From Ficedula albicollis (taxonomy: Eukaryota; Chordata; Aves; Passeriformes; Muscicapidae), in NCBI RefSeq assembly GCF_000247815.1, contig NC_021674.1, forward strand, positions 27,308,514-27,372,513: a stretch of DNA of 64,000 nucleotides. The letters are read 5' to 3'. Positions 1 to 12,910 of this stretch are shown piece after piece (the first letter of the stretch is position 1; each line of letters opens with the position of its first letter). The translations under genes and the position numbers were made by a program. The notes beneath the pieces are model-generated. The model saw only the letters and a list, made by a program, of their open reading frames with translations. It was not told the DNA's origin and made no database searches.

Positions 1-480
<480 letters not shown>

Positions 481-3400
481 AGAAAAAAGACTTTGCGATT
501 CCCATTCTCCTGGTGTTTTACTAAACCCCAAATTTTATGATACAATGATACTTCACGGCACTTGAAGATCCCCTAAATAGCAGTGAAGGTGTCACATTCC
601 AGACGCTTTGTTCCTGACTGAGGCACCTCAGATGAATAACTGCAGGAGAGCTCGCCCGTGATGGCCTCAGGCTCACACATTGCTCATCCGCATCGCATCT
701 TCAGCGTGTCTCAGCAGCACCAGCGAAGAGCAAATCAACCACAAACAAAGATGAGAGGGCTCCAGTTCTCATTTCGCCTCCTCCAATTCTCATTTCGCCT
801 TCTCCATTTCTGAGTTTCTCAATGGGATCACCTCCAGCAGAGTTGCTCATCATTTATACCAGGGTGAGGTAAAAGCCATGGGGTTTTCTGGTCCAGAGGT
901 GAGACATGAGATGGTTGTGACAGAGGGAGTGGGGAGTCCTGAGGAAAAAAACCTGTTGCTGGCACTGCTGCCATGGGGACTGGAGACTGCACAGGGAAGA
1001 CCAGGGCATCCTTGGAAAGGGGAGTGAAGGAGGGATCAGGAACTAATTTCAGGTCAGTGTAGAACATTGTTTGTTTATTCAGGGCTGTTTTCTAACGCAT
1101 GATTTTCTTAGGAACACAGGAATAGGCACACTGAATCGGGCTTAGCCATCCAGTCCACAGGCCTGGCCTGACTCTGACTCATTGCCCATGCTGCAGAGAA
1201 AGGCATGGGGACCCTCTTGTGTCAGTGCCTTGCAAGTACCTGCTTCATTTCTGGGCCCTAAGCAGGGACTAGACCCCGAGGCAAAGGGTTTGTTTCCATT
1301 TCTGCAACTGCACATTTAGGAGTGTTATCCAGTTCCTATCTGAGATTGTTAGCTATGATTCTAACTTCTCTAGGTAACTCATGATGGTCTAAGGACACTC
1401 AAGTTCAGGTCATTAGTCCACACTCCTTCCAGCCTCTTTCCCTCGCTTCCCAGGCAGTGACAGCAAATACTTCCTCTGTTGCTCATCAAAGTGCTGGATT
1501 CTCACCCTATCACCCAGTTTCTATCCAGTGGGTGATGGTTCACATTGCACACTGTGTTCTTAAAAGCAGAAACAGATGCTGTTCATGTATATTTCATTGA
1601 GCTGACCTGTTATGCAAACCCAGGCAGTGACTGACAAAGCTCACAAATTCCTTTGTCCATAAATTCATGACATGCCCTACATTCTGCAGCCATGCTGCTG
1701 TACACATCTCAGCCCTTCTGGTTAAAGGAGCTTCTCCTTGAACACATGGCAAATGTGACAACTGTTAAAATACGTTACATTATCTGTAGGAGTCACGTGT
1801 TCCTTCTTTCTAAATGAGTTAATGCAGCTACAGTTTAAATTTTTTTAAATAATCCATTACCTGCTTAACTGATTAGGTGTTGACATTGATTTCATTTGAG
1901 CATGTTGAGGAGGTCTTGTCAGACCTTGTTAAGCTAGAAATGCTTCTGCCACCACTCATACATGACAGCAGCCTCATTTTCTAACTTAATGGCATTGGCT
2001 TTATTAGGAGTGCATTTGCCATCATTCATCTGTCCAATCAGAGCTCTACAGCACTTGGCAGGAGCTGCAGCAGGGAACATTTCTCTTCTGTAATGATATG
2101 TAGGTCAGTCATCCAACACAGTATTTAGCCTCCACTGGGACAGGTACAATGGCATGAAGCCAGCCACAGGAATTTGCTTTTACAGGCAATTTAAACAGAG
2201 TTGAGTGCCCTCTAGCTCAGCTATCCAGAAGTCTCAGGACCTTAGGTCCACAATCACAAAGGTCATGAGTGTCTACTAGCACTACCCTTGTTTCATTAAA
2301 GATAGATACATCAAAATAGAATATCTATGCTGTTGGGCCATAGGAACTTTCAGGGATTGCTTTCCCTTTAAAAAAAACAACCTTTTAACAAGAAAGCTCA
2401 CAAAAGTTTTGCATAGCTCTTATGAGATCAGAGTTTAGTCCTTAAACTCTTAGCATTAAGTTTAGTCCTTAAACTTAGCATGGAAGATCTGTTGTCCTTT
2501 CTCATCTCTCATGCACCCATTCCCTGCCCTCACTCCATGCTCTGAGCTCACCCCAGTCCAGAAGAAAGAGTGGTTATGTAGCTATGCAATGTTACTTAAA
2601 TATATGCCAATATAGTCACTCTAAGCATACGGCACCAAATACCCTCATGTCCAATGACAGAAGGAACAGATTTCCTTTTCATGCTCAAAGTTTGACTCAG
2701 CATCCTTGACGGAAAAATGACAGCTGACCAAAAAATATTTAAGGAGTCTTGGACACCTTATTAGCAGATACACAGAAATGAGATTAAATTTAACCAATTT
2801 AGCAGCTCTCAGGTCACCAAATCCCCTCTACATTTACAAAAGCCCCAGGCAGTACAGTCCATTGGTGAAGACTTGGTCCAGGAGGGTTGAGAACTCAAGC
2901 ATGGTAGCTGAAGAGCTAAACATTCAGAATTCTTGCTAGATTCAGGTAAGACTGTGTAAGACAAAGTGTCACAATGTGAAAATTCAAAACTGTTGCAGTC
3001 TCAACTGATGTTGAGGCATGATGCTACACCGCAAGATCTTGAACTTCCATTGCCACAAAAGCAAAAGATAGACCATACTTTCATGTGGAATTAATATCTC
3101 CAAGACGTGTTTTGTCCTGCATACTGTCAAAGCCTGAACAGGGATACAGGATGAAGCAAATATTTTCTATCTCTCTTTCAGTACCCAACCTTTTTTCTTC
3201 TATCATGTGGCCAATAATTTTGTATCTTCATTGTAGCTATGAGGATGTCTCTTCAGAGCTGATGCCTGTAATTGCATCATGCACTGATAAGTGAAGCATT
3301 AGACTCTGAAATAGGTAGAGCTTTGTAACTCAATGGCAATCTAAATCCGAGAAGAAGGAACCAGATGACAACACTGTGGATAGTCACATACTAGAGAGAG

Positions 3401-6178
3401 GAAGCTCAAAAAGGCACAGGACAGATAAACCCTACTGCAGTGTAAATACTTCTGTTGCTTTGACTACTGAAAATACTGTAAGTCTGGATTGTCTGAACTA
3501 GACCCTGACAACCTAGCTCAGGAATGCATTTAAGTCCCAGAAGAAAGCCTGACTTGCCCAGTTTTTAGCACCACCAGACCCTTAGGGCATCTCCATGCTG
3601 TGCATTAAAACACTCTGTCAGGCTCTGTCTATGCTAGCAGAGCAGAAAAAGGGCAAGAAACAAAGGCACAGGCTGGAGCTAAGGTCAGGATGGGGCTCTG
3701 CACTCCCAGCTGAGCATTATGCCCTTAGTGCAGGATTGTCCTTGCTCTTGCCCTCCTTCCTGGCCTTGTGACTTTGCACTCCCAACTATGCAACAAGCCA
3801 ACCTCCACAAAAGGGAGGAATGTGGCAGTGACACGAGTGCCTGACAGACTGGAGGAAGTTTCTAGGGTGGAGAGTCACAACGCTTCAATGCAGTGATATC
3901 CTGTATTCTAATCTTTTAATATTTTAATATTCTACTTCTCAGGTGACTGAAAGCATCTGGTGTTATGAAGCAGAAAGAGTTTTCAGGTATTCTACTGCCA
4001 CGTATCTAGCATGATTTGTCTCTTCACATTTTCCCACACAACACACCAGCTTTTTGGATTGCCTTCCAGAGACTCCATCTATTAACTGTGCCTTTGGTCT
4101 GTCTGACTCATTTAGATGCACTGGGTCTTCTTTCTGGAGCTAAAGGGGCTTGAAGTTAAGTGTTGCTGTTCCTAAATTAGTGATTTGGATCTGTTCATAT
4201 GTAAGAAATTACTGTTTTAATATACCTTCATTAGGATTAACTATTGTCTTGCTGCCTTCTGGGAGAATAATGCTCAACCTGTCTGAGCAAGATGCTTATT
4301 CAAATTGCTTATGGTTTCTAGCTCCATATATGAAATCTAAACTATGGTCCAAATTTGACCTGAGTTCAGGTTTGTAGTATTGCTGTCTTCAATGACATTG
4401 CACGGTGGAATTTTCATAGGAAGTCTATGAAAACTTACGTTAGATGAGGGGCTAAAGGTGTGGAAACTCACCCTCTCAGAAATACATTCATAAATCCTAC
4501 GTGATGAAAAGTCTTTCAGAAATATGAACCCCTTACAAAGAAGATGAAAGTCTGCCAGCCAATGTTTTTCTCATTTTCGGGTGGCTATGACCAACAAACA
4601 GTAAGGTGGCAAGAGAGCCTTGTGATCAACACTCAGCAGACCCTGCCCACATCCCAGCTCTGTCTCATGTTTCCAAACCTCTTGACCAGTCCAAAGGAAG
4701 TAACTGGATGTGTCTGAGAGGTGCTGGTCTGCACAACAGCTTTTTTGTCTGGGAGTTCATGACAGCTGCCAGACAGACAGAAATCCGGTAGATTCCTGGT
4801 GGAATCTAGGTAGAACAGTGGGTTTTCTCTAAAAACAATACAGTCCTAACCAAAATGACAGACCTGGAAGGTCTGTATGCCTTGACTGGCTGTGTGCATC
4901 TACTGTATGCATAATTCACACAATAAGGTCAGATATGTAATCTGTGAGATAGGGACAGTAATTATTTCTTTTTCTTTGATCCCCTTAGGCTGTATACTTT
5001 TTCTGCCAGAAGACAATTGCTACACTGACTATGCACAGCCCTGATCCCATTTGGGACCTCTAGATGGTACTGTAATATAATAATATAGTAAACTGACAGA
5101 TGGGTACTTTAAAAAAATGGCCATTTTGCAGGAAAATGCCACAAAAGGTATAAATGGGTTAGCCAAGTTCTAGCTTCTGTAGCTGGACTGTATAAAAAAT
5201 ATGTAATGAGCAAGCACTGCCAAGAGGAGGATTTTTGTCCACCAGATGTACCTGATGCATAGTCTAAACTATTGCTTAAACTTTCATGTCATACAATCCA
5301 CTCTCTGTACCCATCCAGGTTAACAAAAGCCAAGCATAGAAAATGACCTCTTTATAGAGGTTATAGAATCCAAATCATCTTCGGTGGGTGACACAAAAGT
5401 CAGTTTTCTCTGCTTTGCACTGGGCGTTCTCTGGCAGTCCCTTTGAACACAGGTAACTGTCAGCAGGATGCTATCACACCCTGCTCCAGAGTTTCTGAGG
5501 AAAGAATGTCAGAGATTCAAAATCCCTGAAAAGGGAACACCCCTGTCAAGGAAAGACTTTGAAGTGACACTAAACATATATTTATAATTACAGATGAGGC
5601 GATATAGCATGCACAAGGAATAAAGACACGCAGGGTGTCCTAGGGGCATGGCAGGAGAGGTGACATGCATCATGAAGCCTTGCTAAACTGCTCACTGGGG
5701 CTGAGGAAACCTGAGGCTGGTGTCTCCTATCACTTTTCATGTCACAATGCAATCCTTTTGTTCATAGGAGTGTGCACACCTCACATGCACTATTGATATC
5801 CCCTAAACACATGACAGAACTCTTAGGCCTACTTCAAGAAGGGAGCATAATCTTGTTCACAGACCCAGCACAGATGCCAGAAAGGATGCAGGGCAGATTT
5901 TTAGGTAGCTCAGCTCAATGTGCTCCCTGTGAGAGGCCTGAACTCAGGCAAACAAGCCTCAGGAGGATTGCTTGGAAAGAGTTAGAGACTTGCTGCCATT
6001 TGCCTGGAAGGCTAGGAGAGAAAAGCAAAGCCAAAAACAGCCAGAATGTGTACGTTTCTATTTAGAGATCTAGTTGTCTCCATCTCTTTGTGTGTGTGCA
6101 CATATGCATGCAAGAGTGATTATGATCTCAGAATGAAAACAGTTTATTAAAGCAGTCAGTTGTTTTATAATAGGAAAG

Positions 6179-6181
<3 letters not shown>
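481..6181. other. Gene-free intergenic sequence
   Basis: Ordinary moderately AT-rich sequence with stops in all frames. The open frames are short and resemble no family I know. The only local structure noted is a 15-nt direct repeat (gtttagtccttaaac) at 2433-2447 and 2460-2474. By vertebrate synteny this lies in the SIX3-SIX2 intergenic interval, which is inferred and not shown by the window. Confidence 0.6.
2433..2474. repeat. Short direct repeat
   Basis: The 15-mer gtttagtccttaaac occurs twice, 27 nt apart start to start, followed each time by a similar ttagcat. It looks like a small local tandem duplication that has diverged by a few bases. Confidence 0.6.

Positions 6182-6218
<37 letters not shown>
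6182..6218. repeat. (CA)n microsatellite
   Basis: About 18 uninterrupted AC dinucleotides, followed by an AT-rich stretch to about 6260. It is a standard dinucleotide microsatellite. Confidence 0.95.
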
Positions 6219-6221
<3 letters not shown>

Positions 6222-9200
6222 TATAAATATGTTACATATATAAATGTATATAATCTCACAAATGTGTATTTGTGGATGGAAATTTTCCATGCATAGAAGT
6301 CTGCAGCACCAACTCCTCTGTTCAGGAAAATGCATGGCTCTTGTCTTTTATTGCACAAAATGCCTGAGTGATGTCCCTAGAGAGTCAGAGCCACCACTAT
6401 CTATTGGAGAACAGTGATTTTCCTCTACTACAAGTACTAAGCACTTGGTTCCAAGCTCAATGGATCAAGAGCTTCCTACCTATACTCTCAAAGATGATTT
6501 AAAGACACATGTGTATGCGTCCTTCCATCTCACCAGGTAACTGTAAGAAAAATCCTGAGTTGCAGCTTTTAGCCAAACAGAGCTAAGGGCATGGTGAGTA
6601 AACATTCCTGTGGATTGCATTAAAATCGCAGCATTTGCCTCACTGGGGTATCTGTCTGTGGCACCTTCAGTGATTTTCCTTTCCTAGGAATGAAGAAGGC
6701 TGCAAATAGCAAGGTTTGTTCTTCAGCGAGTGACATCTATGATTATTTAAACCATGCTTTCCCAGAGTGCTTTATCCTGAGAGAGAGCACACATGATGCC
6801 TGAAAAAGATGCATTTCCTGTGCAAATCTGATTAGAGGATCGCTTCATGGATGAAGTGTCCATCTGAACTACACATCAACAACTGCAAAACAATAGATGG
6901 CAAGAATCCCTGGCATACTGCTACCCTCTTTTCTGTTTCATACATTCCTCTTTACCCTGAGAGTTCAATTGGCACTGCTCTTTGTGTTTTGCCTGCCAGT
7001 TTTGATCAAGCCCATATAAAGAAGGATGCATGTTTAAACTACCACAGCAGGAGTAATTTGAATCAAATACAGGTTTGCATTAGAGCTTCGGTGTATTATT
7101 TGATGGTAAGTTTATTTTAAATCTTCAGGACTGCCATTATGAGGTGGGATGCCACATACTGGTTGGAATAGTAATTGAATCTGAATGCAAATCATCCTTT
7201 ATATAGAAATGTTTTTCTGTCCTTCTCTGTGCATGTGGAATATGCTTGTTTTATTTTAGGGCTCACTCAGGCTACAAGATTTTCTGGTCACTTTTTTACA
7301 GTCAGATACGACTGTCTTCCAAAAAATTAAGGCCAAACTGTGGTCTTCTTCCTCACTTCCCTTGTCTTATACAACAGTGACCCTGAGTATCTTTTCACAG
7401 CTTTCCAGGTGGTATTTTGACAGGACTTCCAACCAGAAAAGTATCCCATCTACACAGGTTATTCTCAGGAGCAGCGAGGGTTCATGAGCAACTCATGTGA
7501 AACTTAAATCCCTTTCTCTTGAAAGTAAAAGCCTGTTCTTCCCTAAGGAATGGTTAAACATTGTCTAACTAGCAGTACAGCTTGTCCTGCAGACTCAACA
7601 GAGGTTGGTCTGGTCATCACCAAGGCCTTTGGACAATGTCAAGTGGTAGACACTGGACAAAGATTAGTTAGTGTGTTCCCCAAAGAGATCTCTCTGGTAC
7701 CTGTCTAGAACTCAGAAAGAATTTAAAGGCACCTGTGCACCAGAGCAGCTATATAGGTAGGAAGTGAGGTCTTGGGAACAATATGAACTCAGAGACATTT
7801 GTGGCACTGCACAGCTGATGCACAGAGCACACACAGCCCCTGGAGCTGGTCTCTCAGAGGCCCAGGGCAATGATGGCATCCTCAATGCCATGTTCAATGT
7901 TCACAGCACAGCGAAGCAAACTACCTGGAGGTGAGTCTGCCAGAGCCTTCTCTGGAAATCTGGAGAGCTCCCTTTATGCTCTTCCCCAAAGGATGTCCAC
8001 ACATGTTCTTTACAGACAATTTTTCATCTGGGGTGTTTGACTCCATCTGGGAGAGCTAGAGGACAGAGGGAGATTGCAACCCAGGCTTGCTATCAACTAC
8101 AAAAAAAGGTGTAGAACAGACATAACCTAGAAAGGGCTTAGCCCTTTGGAGGAAGGCCATACACAAATGTTCCTAGAGTTTTCCCAGATTCTCTGATTTC
8201 CCAGATTTCTCTGATTTCCCAGATTCCAAACAGATTCTCTGATGTAAGTGTCCATATGAAAATCTGACTTTTGTACGGAGTTCACCACATATGATGAATA
8301 TCCCATCCTTTTTTGAGAATGTTTCTCTCTTAATTATGTAGTCTATGTGCTGCATGAGCCTTAGTGAGGGAAAACAACGTTCTATTAACAAAAGACATAA
8401 GATGATTTCGTAACATGCTTGTTTATAAATCCTCTGCTAAGATATCAGGGTGGCAGTTTTGTTGTACAGTAGTTTTTAAGCAACTTTGTCATAGATCTAG
8501 ACTCAACCAGTCAGGTCAGCTACAAATATTAAATAAATCTATAATTCCTTCCTCAAAGATTTACAAGAAATACTTAAAGACTACAGGCTATAGGCAAGAG
8601 ACTGGATGAAACAATGAGACAGTCACAGTGGGTGCCATCTACCAGAAATTAGCATTTTTTAACTTCCTCGTTGATTAGTGAAGCTTGAACCATTTCCAGC
8701 AAGCCTAGCATTTGTAGCAATCATTTAGTGAAACATGAGCTGGTTTAAAAGCCTTTTTTTCTACAACATCATGTTATATATACTTTCTTGCTATATAATC
8801 ACATTTTATACTATTTATTTTAACAAAATGAAAGCTTATTACAAATACTGTCCTTTCTAACATGCTGGTATTTATTCATGTTGAAAAAAACTCTAATCCC
8901 ACTTTGAAACAAACACAGCTAACTTCTATTAATGTAAGTTTTATGTTTTGACCAGCTATAACAAAACTGCCTTCAAAGTATGTGGAATAAAAATCATACA
9001 CATGAAGATTTGCTCTGCTGTCATTCATTGCAGTCCTAAAATGTCTGACATAGCTGATTTCTGGCTGAAAGCAAACTTCTAGTTCTATTAATTGGGATGA
9101 TACAGATATGATGCGACATTATCATGTTACTCTATTGTACCTTAGGAACATTTGTTTTGATCTTCTGTGGTTGTTTTCTTGCTCAAAGAAGACAAGGAAA

Positions 9201-12200
9201 CATCTATCCACATGCTGTATCCATAGCACTGTATCTCCAGCTGCTGAATATTGGAAGGCCCTTATATTATTGGCCTAATTGTGGACTGCTTCCATCTTCT
9301 CTGTCACTGTTTCTAGGTGTTCTACCTACTTTCCTGCATCAGCATTAGTATTTTTCTATCACCCAGGATGTCTGATGCTTCACTGAAACTGACCCTGTAA
9401 AAAGCAATAAAGTATTTTTATCATGAGTGAAGCTGCACACCAAAAAAAAAAAAAAGGAAGAGGAGAGGCATAGAAGTAATTCAGTGATCCCAAGAAAATC
9501 ACAGAACTGGCTTCTTGTAGTCTTTTCTCTGAAAGTGAATAAGCTATATCTAGCAATAGCTACTGGGAATCTGGCCCTGGATACGTATATGAAATGCTTT
9601 CCCTGCATAATTCCTGTAATCACATTTCCTCGTGAGCTTCCTGCTTCATTTTGGCTAATATCTAAATTTTATCTCCTTTATTTTTTCTGAAATCCTTACT
9701 CTTCTTTGTTGGATGTCTGTGCATCTCGTTACTGGCTGTATTTCTCTAATATGAAAATGCTGCATTCCCATAAGTAAAACTAGGGGAGTGATTTATGCAT
9801 TTTTCTGCATGAAAAGGCCCCTTGTGTGCTTCACATGTAAGGGCAGAACAAAGCAGATCTCTACGAACATTTGTTTTCCTTTTAGCAGTTATTGCCATAA
9901 AAAGAGGTCAGAATGAAATGAAACAACTTAATGTTTTGTCCCCTGTCCAGCTCTGGTGCCTGATCTGGTTTCAGCTGTTATAATTATGGGTCTCTTTCTG
10001 AATACATGAGAATGGACTCAGGCCCCTAAAGGATTACAGCTCATTCAGTGGTTCCCACAACTCTGGACCAACTGGTCACAGTCCATCAAGCCAGCCATGT
10101 GTGTGCTTCACTTCCTAATACTTTCTGCAGCCCCAGGTGCAGAGCACTCACGATGGCCTCCAGGACCACCCAGTTTTTCTGCACTGCTGCAGAGGAGCCA
10201 CTGAAATAAGTAACTTGACAATCACACCCTATAATAAATAGATCTCTTTGGCCAGGAGTCCCAGCACAGCTGAGCTAGTCGGATGTGCTCATCTTGAGGC
10301 ATTTCAGGAGCAGTCTGAGGGGAGCCATGGTTGGCTCCGCTGTCTGGTTTTGTTCCTATGTGTAAAACAAAGCCAATAAGCAGATAGTTCTTCTAAATAA
10401 TATTATACATTTTCTGAAAATTCCAATGGCAATTCAGAATGCACCAGGTAAGTGCTGGCATAGTGCACTTGAACATTTAGTCTGCAAGGACCATAGTGAC
10501 TGTAAAATTTCTACTTGAAACTCTCTCTTTGGACACAGGGCAAAGACCATAGGAAACATCTCTCTGCTGTATCAGCGTGCTCCCAGACTACCTGAAGAAT
10601 ACATAGGTGGGAGCCTGATGTCAGTCATGCTTTCTGTTTTTTGAAATCCTCTTTATTCAGGTAGAATTGACAGGCACAGAGGTGCTGGATGGAGCAGCAG
10701 TTTGACCAGGAGACGATTTGCCCAGTGCTGAAGGACTGCTGGCTTGTATCACACAACATTGCAAAACTTCGGTTCAGCTGCACTCCATCCCACCACAGCC
10801 AAGTGTGTCCAGTTAAATCCCACAACAGAAATTCAAATGGGTACTTCAGAGTGTAGTAGTGCCAGCAGGAGCATATTGCCCTTCTCCCTTGTTTGTCTAC
10901 CCAGCTCTGGATGAGGGATTTTTTGAGCTCAATGTTACATTCAGATCATCTTTTTAAAAACCTACCAGTGCACCATTCATCCATGAGGACATATAATCCT
11001 TTTCAGACTTCCTTTATGTTTTTGCCGTATATCATATTCTGCATGAATGAGTTCCTCAGTTTAGTTTTGTGTTTTCTGAAGAAAAGGGTTTCCTTCACCT
11101 GGTCTTATGTTTGGCAATAATTTTCATTGGGTGTCTTTGTGATGTTAGAGATAATGACTATATCCATACTTTTCACCTTCTTTATGCCCTTCATCCTTTT
11201 CAAGTCCTTAGTGCAACCTAAGGGTCTTTTCAATTTCTCCTTAAACAGAAACCATTTCCTACTTCTCATCAAACATTTTACCCTCTCTACATATTTTTCT
11301 TCATGGACTACATCAGGTTTCTTAGTATGAAATGCCAGAAATGCATGAGAGCTTTGCCGTGAATTCAAACACTGACATAATTCTATATTTTTTTCTTCTT
11401 CTGTCTGTATTCTTTCCCTAATAACTCAGTTCCTAGTTTTGGTATTATCAGATGTAAGAACGTCTCTTGCTTTCACTGATGTTGATAGTGAAAATTCTAA
11501 TCTGATTTCCATGACGACAGGTTGGACCTCTAGCCCAGAGCTCCCCCAACAGCCCAGCACTAATCTCCTGAGTTATCAGGCCACCTCTCAGTACTCTGTT
11601 GTTCAGCCTTTTGTTCATCTGAGGAGTAGGTCTGCATGGATTCCATCACAGATCAATGATTCAGGGTTTCTCCTGAGAGAAAGGGAATAATTCATCATTG
11701 CTAATGGCTTGTTTTGTGTATTGATCTTACCTCCTCCTGACATCTGTTTGTAAGGAACTCAGAAATATCTCCCATAAAAAAACCTCTATTTTTGGATAGA
11801 ACTCAGTATGTTGGACATAACAGCTTTATGTCCTTCTAGTCAGGTGGGATTATTTTTGGCTATGCCCTGATTATTTAATGACCAGCTAAAAAACTGCCAG
11901 CTGACGTTAGTGTAATTCTTACCGAATACTATAGGCAAGGGAGTAAGGTCAGAACATTCATCCTGTTTTCCACAGTCAGGTGCCAGTGCCCACTCCAGCA
12001 CTCTTGAAATTTGTAATGACTGAACTCCAAAGACTCACACTCACATGATGCCGTGAGAATTGCAGGTTTGTTTTTAAAGCAATTTTCTTCTCCCCATCAC
12101 ACTAGAAATTATGAAGAAAATCTTCCCTCAAACACATTCTTATGTCTCAGAAAAACACAAGGAATAAAGTGAACATCTTTCCTCTTGGTGTGTTTAGCTT

Positions 12201-12660
12201 CCAAAGCAGGTGTGCATTGAGCTTTTGGGATCTGCAGGGAGGTGATACTGGGAATGGCAAGCTAGCTCTGCTATAGTCAGTGACACAGTTCCTAGCAGCT
12301 TCATTATGAATATGGTTTTACCCAGGGGCTTTACCAGCTAAGCAACTGTTACTCTATATACACTTAGACGATGCATGATGTCAAGTGCCAAGCTTTTCAG
12401 GTAATTTCTGCTTAGCATCTGCACAGACATGCATAGACAATGTCACAGTTAAGGCACTACCTTTGATTGTTGCCTTTGGGTTAACTATTTTGTTTACAAA
12501 GACAGGAGGTATGATGAATAGGTTTCTTTTCGTTCCTAACTTTATTCCCCAGAGAAATAGATTTCAAGGGGATTGGTTTGAAGAGCGAATGCATACATCT
12601 TCACAGGATCAGCACCTAAATTCCTGTGATTCTTCTAACAGAGCAATTACTTTTCACATT
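6219..12660. other. Gene-free intergenic sequence
   Basis: No coding, RNA or recognisable mobile element was found. Contents worth naming are the imperfect tandem repeat at 8181-8243 and an A14 tract at 9442-9455. All open frames are short and without a recognisable domain. Confidence 0.6.
8181..8243. repeat. Imperfect minisatellite
   Basis: Three to four imperfect copies of a unit close to cccagattctctgattt are arranged head to tail, with the last copy interrupted by ccaaac. The period is about 17 nt. Confidence 0.75.
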
Positions 12661-12910
12661 TGATTTTACCAATGTTAGTTCCCAATTCAATTAACATCGC
12701 CACTATTTTCTCTTGACAATTTCATGGCAAACTATAGGGATCCCATTAAAATGTCATTATATTGCTGCTGTGTTGTAAGACTTCAGTGGGAAAACAATTT
12801 CAGTGCAAGTCTACAGAGATCTTGTTATGAAGCTGTTAGAATGTGAAATGCAAATAGCATCAATTATTTCAGTGTGAGCCTGTGGAGTCCCAATCCTGAT
12901 GTCATCATGA
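12661..12910. promoter_or_regulatory. Candidate conserved non-coding element
   Basis: An AT-rich stretch with several homeodomain-type cores and a perfect octamer (ATGCAAAT, 12848-12855) close to a CAATTA. This texture is typical of developmental enhancers. Conservation cannot be judged from one sequence, so this is a candidate only. Confidence 0.25.
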
